DNA of 64,000 nucleotides from Cyprinodon diabolis (Eukaryota; Chordata; Actinopteri; Cyprinodontiformes; Cyprinodontidae). Position 1 is the stretch's first letter, and each line of letters opens with the position of its first letter. This document shows positions 50,201-62,800 of the stretch, piece after piece. Position numbers and translations under genes: made by a program. The notes under the pieces were generated by a model. That model was not told the DNA's origin. It did not search any database and saw nothing but the letters and a program-made list of their open reading frames with translations. The stretch spans positions 186,001 to 250,000 of the forward strand of contig JARPUW010000025.1 in the NCBI GenBank assembly GCA_030533445.1, written 5' to 3'.

Positions 50201-50795
50201 TGATACAGCCATGATCTTTTCTGGCAATCATCTAGAGCTGAAAACTAACAATATAAAGTAGATTTGAGCAGATGTTTTGGTTCCAAGCTTCAAATCAGAA
50301 GTTGAGGCCAAAACGCTCTTTTCACAGTGAGATAATGCCATTTTGGCCTCTGGAGTTGTAACAGACAAACCATTAATGATACAGCCATGATCTTTTCTGG
50401 CAATCATCTAGAGCTGAAAACTAACAATATAAAGTAGATTTGAGCAGATGTTTTTGGTTACAAGCTTCAAAACAGAAGGTTGAGGCCAAAACGCTCTTTT
50501 CACAGTGAGATAATGCCATTTTGGCCTCTGGAGTTGTAACAGACAAACCATTAATGATACAGCCATGATCTTTTCTGGCAATCATCTAGAGCTGAAAACT
50601 AACAATATAAAGTAGATTTGAGCAGATGTTTTTGGTTCCAAGCTTCAAAACAGAAGTTGAGGCCAAAACGCTCTTTTCACAGTGAGATAATGCCATTTTG
50701 GCCTCTGGAGTTGTAACAGACAAACCATTAATGATACAGCCATGATCTTTTCTGGAAATCATCTAGAGCTGAAAACTAACAATATAAAGTAGATT
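47230..50795. repeat. 20-monomer block, copy 2
   Basis: Counterpart of 40500-44060. One monomer has a run of four T (50275-50278) instead of five, together with GGTTCC in place of GCTTCC but retaining AAATCAG, so it is a private mosaic. After 50795 the order follows the GGTTACAAG and GAGTTG monomers and not the AACTTG monomer of copy 1. Confidence 0.85.
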
Positions 50796-52194
50796 TGAGC
50801 AGATGTTTTTGGTTACAAGCTTCAAAACAGAAGGTTGAGGCCAAAACGCTCTTTTCACAGTGAGATAATGCCATTTTGGCCTCTGGAGTTGTAACAGACA
50901 AACCATTAATGATACAGCCATGATCTTTTCTGGCAATCATCTAGAGTTGAAAACTAACAATATAAAGTAGATTTGAGCAGATGTTTATGGTTCCAAGCTT
51001 CAAAACAGAAGTTGAGGCCAAAACGCTCATTTCACAGTGAGATAATGCCATTTTGGCCTCTGGAGTTGTAACAGACAAACCATTAATGATACAGCCATGA
51101 TCTTTTCTGGCAATCATCTAGAGCTGAAAACTAACAATATAAAGTAGATTTGAGCAGATGTTTTTGCTTCCAAGCTTCAAATCAGAAGTTGAGGCCAAAA
51201 CGCTCTTTTCACAGTGAGATAATGCCATTTTGGCCTCTGGAGTTGTAACAGACAAACCATTAATGATACAGCCATGATCTTTTCTGGCAATCATCTAGTG
51301 CTGAAAACTAACAATATAAAGTAGATTTGAGCAGATGTTTTTGGTTCCAAGCTTCAAAGCAGAAGTTGAGGCCAAAACGCTCTTTTCACAGTGAGACAAT
51401 GCCATTTTGGCCTCTGGAGTTGTAACAGACAAACCATTAATGATACAGCCATGATCTTTTCTGGCAATCATCTAGAGCTGAAAACGAACAATATAAAGTA
51501 GATTTGAGCAGATGTTTATGGTTCCAAGCTTCAAAACAGAAGTTGAGGCCAAAACGCTCATTTCACAGTGAGATAATGCCATTTTGGCCTCTGGAGTTGT
51601 AACAGACAAACCATTAATGATACAGCCATGATCTTTTCTGGCAATCATCTAGAGCTGAAAACTAACAATATAAAGTAGATTTGAGCAGATGTTTTTGGTT
51701 CCAAGCTTCAAAACAGAACTTGAGGCCAAAACGCTCATTTCACAGTGAGATAATGCCATTTTGGCCTCTGGAGTTGTAACAGACAAACCATTAATGATAC
51801 AGCCATGATCTTTTCTGGCAATCATCTAGAGCTGAAAACTAACAATATAAAGTAGATATGAGCAGATGTTTTTGGTTCCAAGCTTCAAAACAGAAGTTGA
51901 GGCCAAAACACTCTTTTCACAGTGAGATAATGCCATTTTGGCCTCTGGAGTTGTAACAGACAAACCATTAATGATACAGCCATGATCTTTTCTGGCAATC
52001 ATCTAGTGCTGAAAACTAACAATATAAAGTAGATTTGAGCAGATGTTTTTGGTTCCAAGCTTCAAAACAGAAGTTGAGGCCAAAACGCTCTTTACACAGT
52101 GAGATAATGCCATTTTGGCCTCTGGAGTTGTAACAGACAAACCATTAATGATACAGCCATGATCTTTTCTGGCAATCATCTAGAGCTGAAAACT
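50796..52194. repeat. 177-bp monomers linking two higher-order blocks
   Basis: Monomers in the order GGTTACAAG, GAGTTG with TTTATGG, GCTTCC, CTAGTG with AAAGCAG, CGAAC with TTTATGG, AACTTG, GATATGAG with AACACTC, and CTAGTG with CTCTTTACAC. This resembles the start of the 40500-44060 block but joins directly to the 14-15-monomer block at 52195, marking an internal recombination junction. GAGACAATG near 51396 is a private substitution. Confidence 0.8.
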
Positions 52195-54944
52195 AACAAT
52201 ATAAAGTAGATTTGAGCAGATGTTTTTGGTTCCAAGCTTCAAAACAGAAGTTGAGGCCAAAACGCTCTTTTCACAGTGAGATAATGCCATTTTGGCCTCT
52301 GGAGTTGTAACAGACAAACCATTAATGATACAGCCATGATCTTTTCTGGCAATCATCTAGTGCTGAAAACTAACAATATAAAGTAGATTTGAGCAGATGT
52401 TTTTGGTTCCAAGCTTCAAAACAGAAGTTGAGGCCAAAACGCTCTTTTCACAGTGAGATAATGCCATTTTGGCCTCTGGAGTTGTAACAGACAAACCATT
52501 AATGATACAGCCATGATCTTTTCTGGCAATCATCTAGTGCTGAAAAAATAACAATATAAAGTAGATTTGAGCAGATGTTTTTGGTTCCAAGCTTCAAAAC
52601 AGAAGTTGAGGCCAAAACGCTCTTTTCACAGTGAGATAATGCCATTTTGGCCTCTGGAGTTGTAACAGACAAACCATTAATGATACAGCCATGATCTTTT
52701 CTGGCAATCATCTAGTGCTGAAAACTAACAATATAAAGTAGATTTGAGCAGATGTTTTTGGTTCCAAGCTTCAAAACAGAAGTTGAGGCCAAAACGCTCT
52801 TTTCACAGTGAGATAATGCCATTTTGGCCTCTGGAGTTGTAACAGACAAACCATTAATGATACAGCCATGATCTTTTCTGGCAATCATCTAGAGCTGAAA
52901 ACGAACAATATAAAGTAGATTTGAGCAGATGTTTTTGGTTACAAGCTTCAAAACAGAAGGTTGAGGCCAAAACGCTCTTTTCACAGTGAGATAATGCCAT
53001 TTTGGCCTCTGGAGTTGTAACAGACAAACCATTAATGATACAGCCATGATCTTTTCTGGCAATCATCTAGTGCTGAAAACTAACAATATAAAGTAGATTT
53101 GAGCAGATGTTTTTGGTTCCAAGCTTCAAAACAGAAGGTTGAGGCCAAAACGCTCTTTTCACAGTGAGATAATGCCATTTTGGCCTCTGGAGTTGTAACA
53201 GACAAACCATTAATGATACAGCCATGATCTTTTCTGGCAATCATCTAGAGCTGAAAACTAACAATATAAAGTAGATTTGAGCAGATGTTTTTGGTTCCAA
53301 GCTTCAAAACAGAAGTTGAGGCCAAAACGCTCTTTTCACAGTGAGATAATGCCATTTTGGCCTCTGGATTTGTATCAGACAAACCATTAATGATACAGCC
53401 ATGATCTTTTCTGGCAATCATCTAGTGCTGAAAACTAACAATATAAAGTAGATTTGAGCAGATGTTTTTGGTTCCAAGCTTCAAAACAGAAGTTGAGGCC
53501 AAAACGCTCTTTTCACAGTGAGATAATGCCATTTTGGCCTCTGGAGTTGTAACAGACAAACCATTAATGATACAGCCATGATCTTTTCTGGCAATCATCT
53601 AGAGCTGAAAACTAACAATATAAAGTAGATTTGAGCAGATGTTTTTGGTTCCAAGCTTCAAAACAGAAGTTGAGGCCAAAACGCTCTTTTCACAGTGAGA
53701 TAATGCCATTTTGGCCTCTGGAGTTGTAACAGACAAACCATTAATGATACAGCCATGATCTTTTCTGGCAATCATCTAGTGCTGAAAACTAACAATATAA
53801 AGTAGATTTGAGCAGATGTTTTTGGTTCCAAGCTTCAAAACAGAAGTTGAGGCCAAAACGCTCTTTTCACAGTGAGATAATGCCATTTTGGCCTCTGGAG
53901 TTGTAACAGACAAACCATTAATGATACAGCCATGATCTTTTCTGGCAATCATCTAGAGCTGAAAACTAACAATATAAAGTAGATTTGAGCAGATGTTTTT
54001 GGTTCCAAGCTTCAAAACAGAAGTTGAGGCCAAAACGCTCTTTTCACAGTGAGATAATGCCATTTTGGCCTCTGGAGTTGTAACAGACAAACCATTAATG
54101 ATACAGCCATGATCTTTTCTGGCAATCATCTAGTGCTGAAAAATAACAATATAAAGTAGATTTGAGCAGATGTTTTTGGTTCCAAGCTTCAAAACAGAAG
54201 TTGAGGCCAAAATGCTCTTTTCACAGTGAGATAATGCCATTTTGGCCTCTGGAGTTGTAACAGACAAACCATTAATGATACAGCCATGATCTTTTCTGGC
54301 AATCATCTAGAGCTGAAAACTAACAATATAAAGTAGATTTGAGCAGATGTTTTTGGTTACAAGCTTCAAAACAGAAGGTTGAGGCCAAAACGCTCTTTTC
54401 ACAGTGAGATAGTTCCATTTTGGCCTCTGGAGTTGTAACAGACAAACCATTAATGATACAGCCATGATCTTTTCTGGCAATCATCTAGTGCTGAAAACTA
54501 ACAATATAAAGTAGATTTGAGCAGATGTTTTTGGTTCCAAGCTTCAAAACAGAAGTTGAGGCCAAAACGCTCTTTTCACAGTGAGATAATGCCATTTTGG
54601 CCTCTGGAGTTGTAACAGACAAACCATTAATGATACAGCCATGATCTTTTCTGGCAATCATCTAGAGCTGAAAACGAACAATATAAAGTAGATTTGAGCA
54701 GATGTTTTTGGTTACAAGCTTCAAAACAGAAGGTTGAGGCCAAAACGCTCTTTTCACAGTGAGATAATGCCATTTTGGCCTCTGGAGTTGTAACAGACAA
54801 ACCATTAATGATACAGCCATGATCTTTTCTGGCAATCATCTAGAGCTGAAAACTAACAATATAAAGTAGATTTGAGCAGATGTTTTTGGTTACAAGCTTC
54901 AAAACAGAAGGTTGAGGCCAAAACGCTCTTTTCACAGTGAGATA
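52195..54944. repeat. 14-15-monomer block, copy 2 of 3
   Basis: Matches 35887-38636 at 16308 bp. The base just left of the block (52194, T) differs from copies 1 and 3 (35886 and 57336, G). On the right the block ends at 54945, where GATAGTTCC replaces GATAATGCC. After this a three-monomer (533-bp) set ending in a CGAAC monomer is repeated at 54627 and 55160. Confidence 0.9.
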
Positions 54945-57336
54945 GTTCCATTTTGGCCTCTGGAGTTGTAACAGACAAACCATTAATGATACAGCCATGA
55001 TCTTTTCTGGCAATCATCTAGTGCTGAAAACTAACAATATAAAGTAGATTTGAGCAGATGTTTTTGGTTCCAAGCTTCAAAACAGAAGTTGAGGCCAAAA
55101 CGCTCTTTTCACAGTGAGATAATGCCATTTTGGCCTCTGGAGTTGTAACAGACAAACCATTAATGATACAGCCATGATCTTTTCTGGCAATCATCTAGAG
55201 CTGAAAACGAACAATATAAAGTAGATTTGAGCAGATGTTTTTGGTTACAAGCTTCAAAACAGAAGGTTGAGGCCAAAACGCTCTTTTCACAGTGAGATAA
55301 TGCCATTTTGGCCTCTGGAGTTGTAACAGACAAACCATTAATGATACAGCCATGATCTTTTCTGGCAATCATCTAGAGCTGAAAACTAACAATATAAAGT
55401 AGATTTGAGCAGATGTTTTTGGTTACAAGCTTCAAAACAGAAGGTTGAGGCCAAAACGCTCTTTTCACAGTGAGATAATGCCATTTTGGCCTCTGGAGTT
55501 GTAACAGACAAACCATTAATGATACAGCCATGATCTTTTCTGGCAATCATCTAGAGCTGAAAACTAACAATATAAAGTAGATTTGAGCAGATGTTTTTGG
55601 TTCCAAGCTTCAAAACAGAAGTTGAGGCCAAAACGCTCATTTCACAGTGAGATAATGCCATTTTGGCCTCTGGAGTTGTAACAGACAAACCATTAATGAT
55701 ACAGCCATGATCTTTTCTGGCAATCATCTAGAGCTGAAAACTAACAATATAAAGTAGATTTGAGCAGATGTTTTTGGTTCCAAGCTTCAAAACAGAACTT
55801 GAGGCCAAAACGCTCATTTCACAGTGAGATAATGCCATTTTGGCCTCTGGAGTTGTAACAGACAAACCATTAATGATACAGCCATGATCTTTTCTGGCAA
55901 TCATCTAGAGCTGAAAACTAACAATATAAAGTAGATATGAGCAGATGTTTTTGGTTCCAAGCTTCAAAACAGAAGTTGAGGCCAAAACACTCTTTTCACA
56001 GTGAGATAATGCCATTTTGGCCTCTGGAGTTGTAACAGACAAACCATTAATGATACAGCCATGATCTTTTCTGGCAATCATCTAGTGCTGAAAACTAACA
56101 ATATAAAGTAGATTTGAGCAGATGTTTTTGGTTCCAAGCTTCAAAACAGAAGTTGAGGCCAAAACGCTCTTTACACAGTGAGATAATGCCATTTTGGCCT
56201 CTGGAGTTGTAACAGACAAACCATTAATGATACAGCCATGATCTTTTCTGGCAATCATCTAGAGCTGAAAACTAACAATATAAAGTAGATTTGAGCAGAT
56301 GTTTTTGCTTCCAAGCTTCAAATCAGAAGTTGAGGCCAAAACGCTCATTTCACAGTGAGATAATGCCATTTTGGCCTCTGGAGTTGTAACAGACAAACCA
56401 TTAATGATACAGCCATGATCTTTTCTGGCAATCATCTAGAGCTGAAAACTAACAATATAAAGTAGATTTGAGCAGATGTTTTTGGTTACAAGCTACAAAA
56501 CAGAAGGGTGAGGCCAAAACGTTCTTTTCACAGTGAGATAATGCCATTTTGGCCTCTGGAGTTGTAACAGACAAACCATTAATGATACAGCCATGATCTT
56601 TTCTGGCAATCATCTAGAGCTGAAAACTAACAATATAAAGTAGATTCGAGCAGATGTTTATGGTTCCAAGCTTCAAAACAGAAGTTGAGGCCAAAACGCT
56701 CATTTCACAGTGAGATAATGCCATTTTGGCCTCTGGAGTTGTAACAGACAAACCATTAATGATACAGCCATGATCTTTTCTGGCAATCATCTAGTGCTGA
56801 AAACTAACAATATAAAGTAGATTTGAGCAGATGTTTTTGGTTCCAAGCTTCAAAACAGAAGTTGAGGCCAAAACGCTCTTTTCACAGTGAGATAATGCCA
56901 TTTTGGCCTCTGGAGTTGTAACAGACAAACCATTAATGATACAGCCATGATCTTTTCTGGCAATCATCTAGAGCTGAAAACTAACAATATAAAGTAGATT
57001 TGAGCAGATGTTTTTGGTTCCAAGCTTCAAAACAGAAGTTGAGGCCAAAACGCTCTTTTCACAGTGAGATAATGCCATTTTGGCCTCTGGAGTTGTAACA
57101 GACAAACCATTAATGATACAGCCATGATCTTTTCTGGCAATCATCTAGTGCTGAAAACTAACAATATAAAGTAGATTTGAGCAGATGTTTTTGGTTCCAA
57201 GCTTCAAAACAGAAGTTGAGGCCAAAACGCTCTTTTCACAGTGAGATAATGCCATTTTGGCCTCTGGAGTTGTAACAGACAAACCATTAATGATACAGCC
57301 ATGATCTTTTCTGGCAATCATCTAGAGCTGAAAACG
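54945..57336. repeat. 177-bp monomers between block copies 2 and 3
   Basis: Contains a local 533-bp (3-monomer) repetition (54627 and 55160), then the AACTTG, AACACTC, CTCTTTACAC and CGTTCTTTT series already seen at 41230-42110 and 47960-48850. The CGTTCTTTT monomer here has a private AAGGGTGAGG. From about 56791 the sequence already matches the left flank of copy 1. Confidence 0.85.
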
Positions 57337-59816
57337 AACAATATAAAGTAGATTTGAGCAGATGTTTTTGGTTCCAAGCTTCAAAACAGAAGTTGAGGCC
57401 AAAACGCTCTTTTCACAGTGAGATAATGCCATTTTGGCCTCTGGAGTTGTAACAGACAAACCATTAATGATACAGCCATGATCTTTTCTGGCAATCATCT
57501 AGTGCTGAAAACTAACAATATAAAGTAGATTTGAGCAGATGTTTTTGGTTCCAAGCTTCAAAACAGAAGTTGAGGCCAAAACGCTCTTTTCACAGTGAGA
57601 TAATGCCATTTTGGCCTCTGGAGTTGTAACAGACAAACCATTAATGATACAGCCATGATCTTTTCTGGCAATCATCTAGTGCTGAAAAAATAACAATATA
57701 AAGTAGATTTGAGCAGATGTTTTTGGTTCCAAGCTTCAAAACAGAAGTTGAGGCCAAAACGCTCTTTTCACAGTGAGATAATGCCATTTTGGCCTCTGGA
57801 GTTGTAACAGACAAACCATTAATGATACAGCCATGATCTTTTCTGGCAATCATCTAGTGCTGAAAACTAACAATATAAAGTAGATTTGAGCAGATGTTTT
57901 TGGTTCCAAGCTTCAAAACAGAAGTTGAGGCCAAAACGCTCTTTTCACAGTGAGATAATGCCATTTTGGCCTCTGGAGTTGTAACAGACAAACCATTAAT
58001 GATACAGCCATGATCTTTTCTGGCAATCATCTAGAGCTGAAAACGAACAATATAAAGTAGATTTGAGCAGATGTTTTTGGTTACAAGCTTCAAAACAGAA
58101 GGTTGAGGCCAAAACGCTCTTTTCACAGTGAGATAATGCCATTTTGGCCTCTGGAGTTGTAACAGACAAACCATTAATGATACAGCCATGATCTTTTCTG
58201 GCAATCATCTAGTGCTGAAAACTAACAATATAAAGTAGATTTGAGCAGATGTTTTTGGTTCCAAGCTTCAAAACAGAAGGTTGAGGCCAAAACGCTCTTT
58301 TCACAGTGAGATAATGCCATTTTGGCCTCTGGAGTTGTAACAGACAAACCATTAATGATACAGCCATGATCTTTTCTGGCAATCATCTAGAGCTGAAAAC
58401 TAACAATATAAAGTAGATTTGAGCAGATGTTTTTGGTTCCAAGCTTCAAAACAGAAGTTGAGGCCAAAACGCTCTTTTCACAGTGAGATAATGCCATTTT
58501 GGCCTCTGGATTTGTATCAGACAAACCATTAATGATACAGCCATGATCTTTTCTGGCAATCATCTAGTGCTGAAAACTAACAATATAAAGTAGATTTGAG
58601 CAGATGTTTTTGGTTCCAAGCTTCAAAACAGAAGTTGAGGCCAAAACGCTCTTTTCACAGTGAGATAATGCCATTTTGGCCTCTGGAGTTGTAACAGACA
58701 AACCATTAATGATACAGCCATGATCTTTTCTGGCAATCATCTAGAGCTGAAAACTAACAATATAAAGTAGATTTGAGCAGATGTTTTTGGTTCCAAGCTT
58801 CAAAACAGAAGTTGAGGCCAAAACGCTCTTTTCACAGTGAGATAATGCCATTTTGGCCTCTGGAGTTGTAACAGACAAACCATTAATGATACAGCCATGA
58901 TCTTTTCTGGCAATCATCTAGTGCTGAAAACTAACAATATAAAGTAGATTTGAGCAGATGTTTTTGGTTCCAAGCTTCAAAACAGAAGTTGAGGCCAAAA
59001 CGCTCTTTTCACAGTGAGATAATGCCATTTTGGCCTCTGGAGTTGTAACAGACAAACCATTAATGATACAGCCATGATCTTTTCTGGCAATCATCTAGAG
59101 CTGAAAACTAACAATATAAAGTAGATTTGAGCAGATGTTTTTGGTTCCAAGCTTCAAAACAGAAGTTGAGGCCAAAACGCTCTTTTCACAGTGAGATAAT
59201 GCCATTTTGGCCTCTGGAGTTGTAACAGACAAACCATTAATGATACAGCCATGATCTTTTCTGGCAATCATCTAGTGCTGAAAAATAACAATATAAAGTA
59301 GATTTGAGCAGATGTTTTTGGTTCCAAGCTTCAAAACAGAAGTTGAGGCCAAAATGCTCTTTTCACAGTGAGATAATGCCATTTTGGCCTCTGGAGTTGT
59401 AACAGACAAACCATTAATGATACAGCCATGATCTTTTCTGGCAATCATCTAGAGCTGAAAACTAACAATATAAAGTAGATTTGAGCAGATGTTTTTGGTT
59501 ACAAGCTTCAAAACAGAAGGTTGAGGCCAAAACGCTCTTTTCACAGTGAGATAGTTCCATTTTGGCCTCTGGAGTTGTAACAGACAAACCATTAATGATA
59601 CAGCCATGATCTTTTCTGGCAATCATCTAGTGCTGAAAACTAACAATATAAAGTAGATTTGAGCAGATGTTTTTGGTTCCAAGCTTCAAAACAGAAGTTG
59701 AGGCCAAAACGCTCTTTTCACAGTGAGATAATGCCATTTTGGCCTCTGGAGTTGTAACAGACAAACCATTAATGATACAGCCATGATCTTTTCTGGCAAT
59801 CATCTAGAGCTGAAAA
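57337..59816. repeat. 14-15-monomer block, copy 3 of 3
   Basis: Matches copy 2 at 5142 bp (29 monomers) and copy 1 at 21450 bp. It ends earlier than the other two: near 59817 it has CTAAC where copies 1 and 2 have CGAAC, followed by a second GATAGTTCC monomer, so this copy was joined to an adjacent repeat at a different point. Confidence 0.88.
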
Positions 59817-62800
59817 CTAACAATATAAAGTAGATTTGAGCAGATGTTTTTGGTTACAAGCTTCAAAACAGAAGGTTGAGGCCAAAACGCTCTTTTCACA
59901 GTGAGATAGTTCCATTTTGGCCTCTGGAGTTGTAACAGACAAACCATTAATGATACAGCCATGATCTTTTCTGGCAATCATCTAGTGCTGAAAACTAACA
60001 ATATAAAGTAGATTTGAGCAGATGTTTTTGGTTCCAAGCTTCAAAACAGAAGTTGAGGCCAAAACGCTCTTTTCACAGTGAGATAATGCCATTTTGGCCT
60101 CTGGAGTTGTAACAGACAAACCATTAATGATACAGCCATGATCTTTTCTGGCAATCATCTAGAGCTGAAAACGAACAATATAAAGTAGATTTGAGCAGAT
60201 GTTTTTGGTTACAAGCTTCAAAACAGAAGGTTGAGGCCAAAACGCTCTTTTCACAGTGAGATAATGCCATTTTGGCCTCTGGAGTTGTAACAGACAAACC
60301 ATTAATGATACAGCCATGATCTTTTCTGGCAATCATCTAGAGCTGAAAACTAACAATATAAAGTAGATTTGAGCAGATGTTTTTGGTTACAAGCTTCAAA
60401 ACAGAAGGTTGAGGCCAAAACGCTCTTTTCACAGTGAGATAATGCCATTTTGGCCTCTGGAGTTGTAACAGACAAACCATTAATGATACAGCCATGATCT
60501 TTTCTGGCAATCATCTAGAGCTGAAAACTAACAATATAAAGTAGATTTGAGCAGATGTTTTTGGTTCCAAGCTTCAAAACAGAAGTTGAGGCCAAAACGC
60601 TCTTTTCACAGTGAGATAATGCCATTTTGGCCTCTGGAGTTGTAACAGACAAACCATTAATGATACAGCCATGATCTTTTCTGGAAATCATCTAGAGCTG
60701 AAAACTAACAATATAAAGTAGATTTGAGCAGATGTTTTTGGTTACAAGCTTCAAAACAGAAGGTTGAGGCCAAAACGCTCTTTTCACAGTGAGATAATGC
60801 CATTTTGGCCTCTGGAGTTGTAACAGACAAACCATTAATGATACAGCCATGATCTTTTCTGGCAATCATCTAGAGTTGAAAACTAACAATATAAAGTAGA
60901 TTTGAGCAGATGTTTATGGTTCCAAGCTTCAAAACAGAAGTTGAGGCCAAAACGCTCATTTCACAGTGAGATAATGCCATTTTGGCCTCTGGAGTTGTAA
61001 CAGACAAACCATTAATGATACAGCCATGATCTTTTCTGGCAATCATCTAGAGCTGAAAACTAACAATATAAAGTAGATTTGAGCAGATGTTTTTGCTTCC
61101 AAGCTTCAAATCAGAAGTTGAGGCCAAAACGCTCTTTTCACAGTGAGATAATGCCATTTTGGCCTCTGGAGTTGTAACAGACAAACCATTAATGATACAG
61201 CCATGATCTTTTCTGGCAATCATCTAGTGCTGAAAACTAACAATATAAAGTAGATTTGAGCAGATGTTTTTGGTTCCAAGCTTCAAAGCAGAAGTTGAGG
61301 CCAAAACGCTCTTTTCACAGTGAGATAATGCCATTTTGGCCTCTGGAGTTGTAACAGACAAACCATTAATGATACAGCCATGATCTTTTCTGGCAATCAT
61401 CTAGAGCTGAAAACGAACAATATAAAGTAGATTTGAGCAGATGTTTTTGGTTACAAGCTTCAAAACAGAAGGTTGAGGCCAAAACGCTCTTTTCACAGTG
61501 AGATAATGCCATTTTGGCCTCTGGAGTTGTAACAGACAAACCATTAATGATACAGCCATGATCTTTTCTGGCAATCATCTAGAGCTGAAAACTAACAATA
61601 TAAAGTAGATTTGAGCAGATGTTTTTGCTTCCAAGCTTCAAATCAGAAGTTGAGGCCAAAACGCTCTTTTCACAGTGAGATAATGCCATTTTGGCCTCTG
61701 GAGTTGTAACAGACAAACCATTAATGATACAGCCATGATCTTTTCTGGCAATCATCTAGAGCTGAAAACTAACAATATAAAGTAGATTTGAGCAGATGTT
61801 TTTGGTTACAAGCTTCAAAACAGAAGGTTGAGGCCAAAACGCTCTTTTCACAGTGAGATAATGCCATTTTGGCCTCTGGAGTTGTAACAGACAAACCATT
61901 AATGATACAGCCATGATCTTTTCTGGCAATCATCTAGAGTTGAAAACTAACAATATAAAGTAGATTTGAGCAGATGTTTATGGTTCCAAGCTTCAAAACA
62001 GAAGTTGAGGCCAAAACGCTCATTTCACAGTGAGATAATGCCATTTTGGCCTCTGGAGTTGTAACAGACAAACCATTAATGATACAGCCATGATCTTTTC
62101 TGGCAATCATCTAGAGCTGAAAACTAACAATATAAAGTAGATTTGAGCAGATGTTTTTGCTTCCAAGCTTCAAATCAGAAGTTGAGGCCAAAACGCTCTT
62201 TTCACAGTGAGATAATGCCATTTTGGCCTCTGGAGTTGTAACAGACAAACCATTAATGATACAGCCATGATCTTTTCTGGCAATCATCTAGTGCTGAAAA
62301 CTAACAATATAAAGTAGATTTGAGCAGATGTTTTTGGTTCCAAGCTTCAAAGCAGAAGTTGAGGCCAAAACGCTCTTTTCACAGTGAGATAATGCCATTT
62401 TGGCCTCTGGAGTTGTAACAGACAAACCATTAATGATACAGCCATGATCTTTTCTGGCAATCATCTAGTGCTGAAAACTAACAATATAAAGTAGATTTGA
62501 GCAGATGTTTTTGGTTCCAAGCTTCAAAACAGAAGTTGAGGCCAAAACGCTCTTTTCACAGTGAGATAATGCCATTTTGGCCTCTGGAGTTGTAACAGAC
62601 AAACCATTAATGATACAGCCATGATCTTTTCTGGCAATCATCTAGAGCTGAAAACTAACAATATAAAGTAGATTTGAGCAGATGTTTTTGGTTACAAGCT
62701 TCAAAACAGAAGGTTGAGGCCAAAACGCTCTTTTCACAGTGAGATAGTTCCATTTTGGCCTCTGGAGTTGTAACAGACAAACCATTAATGATACAGCCAT

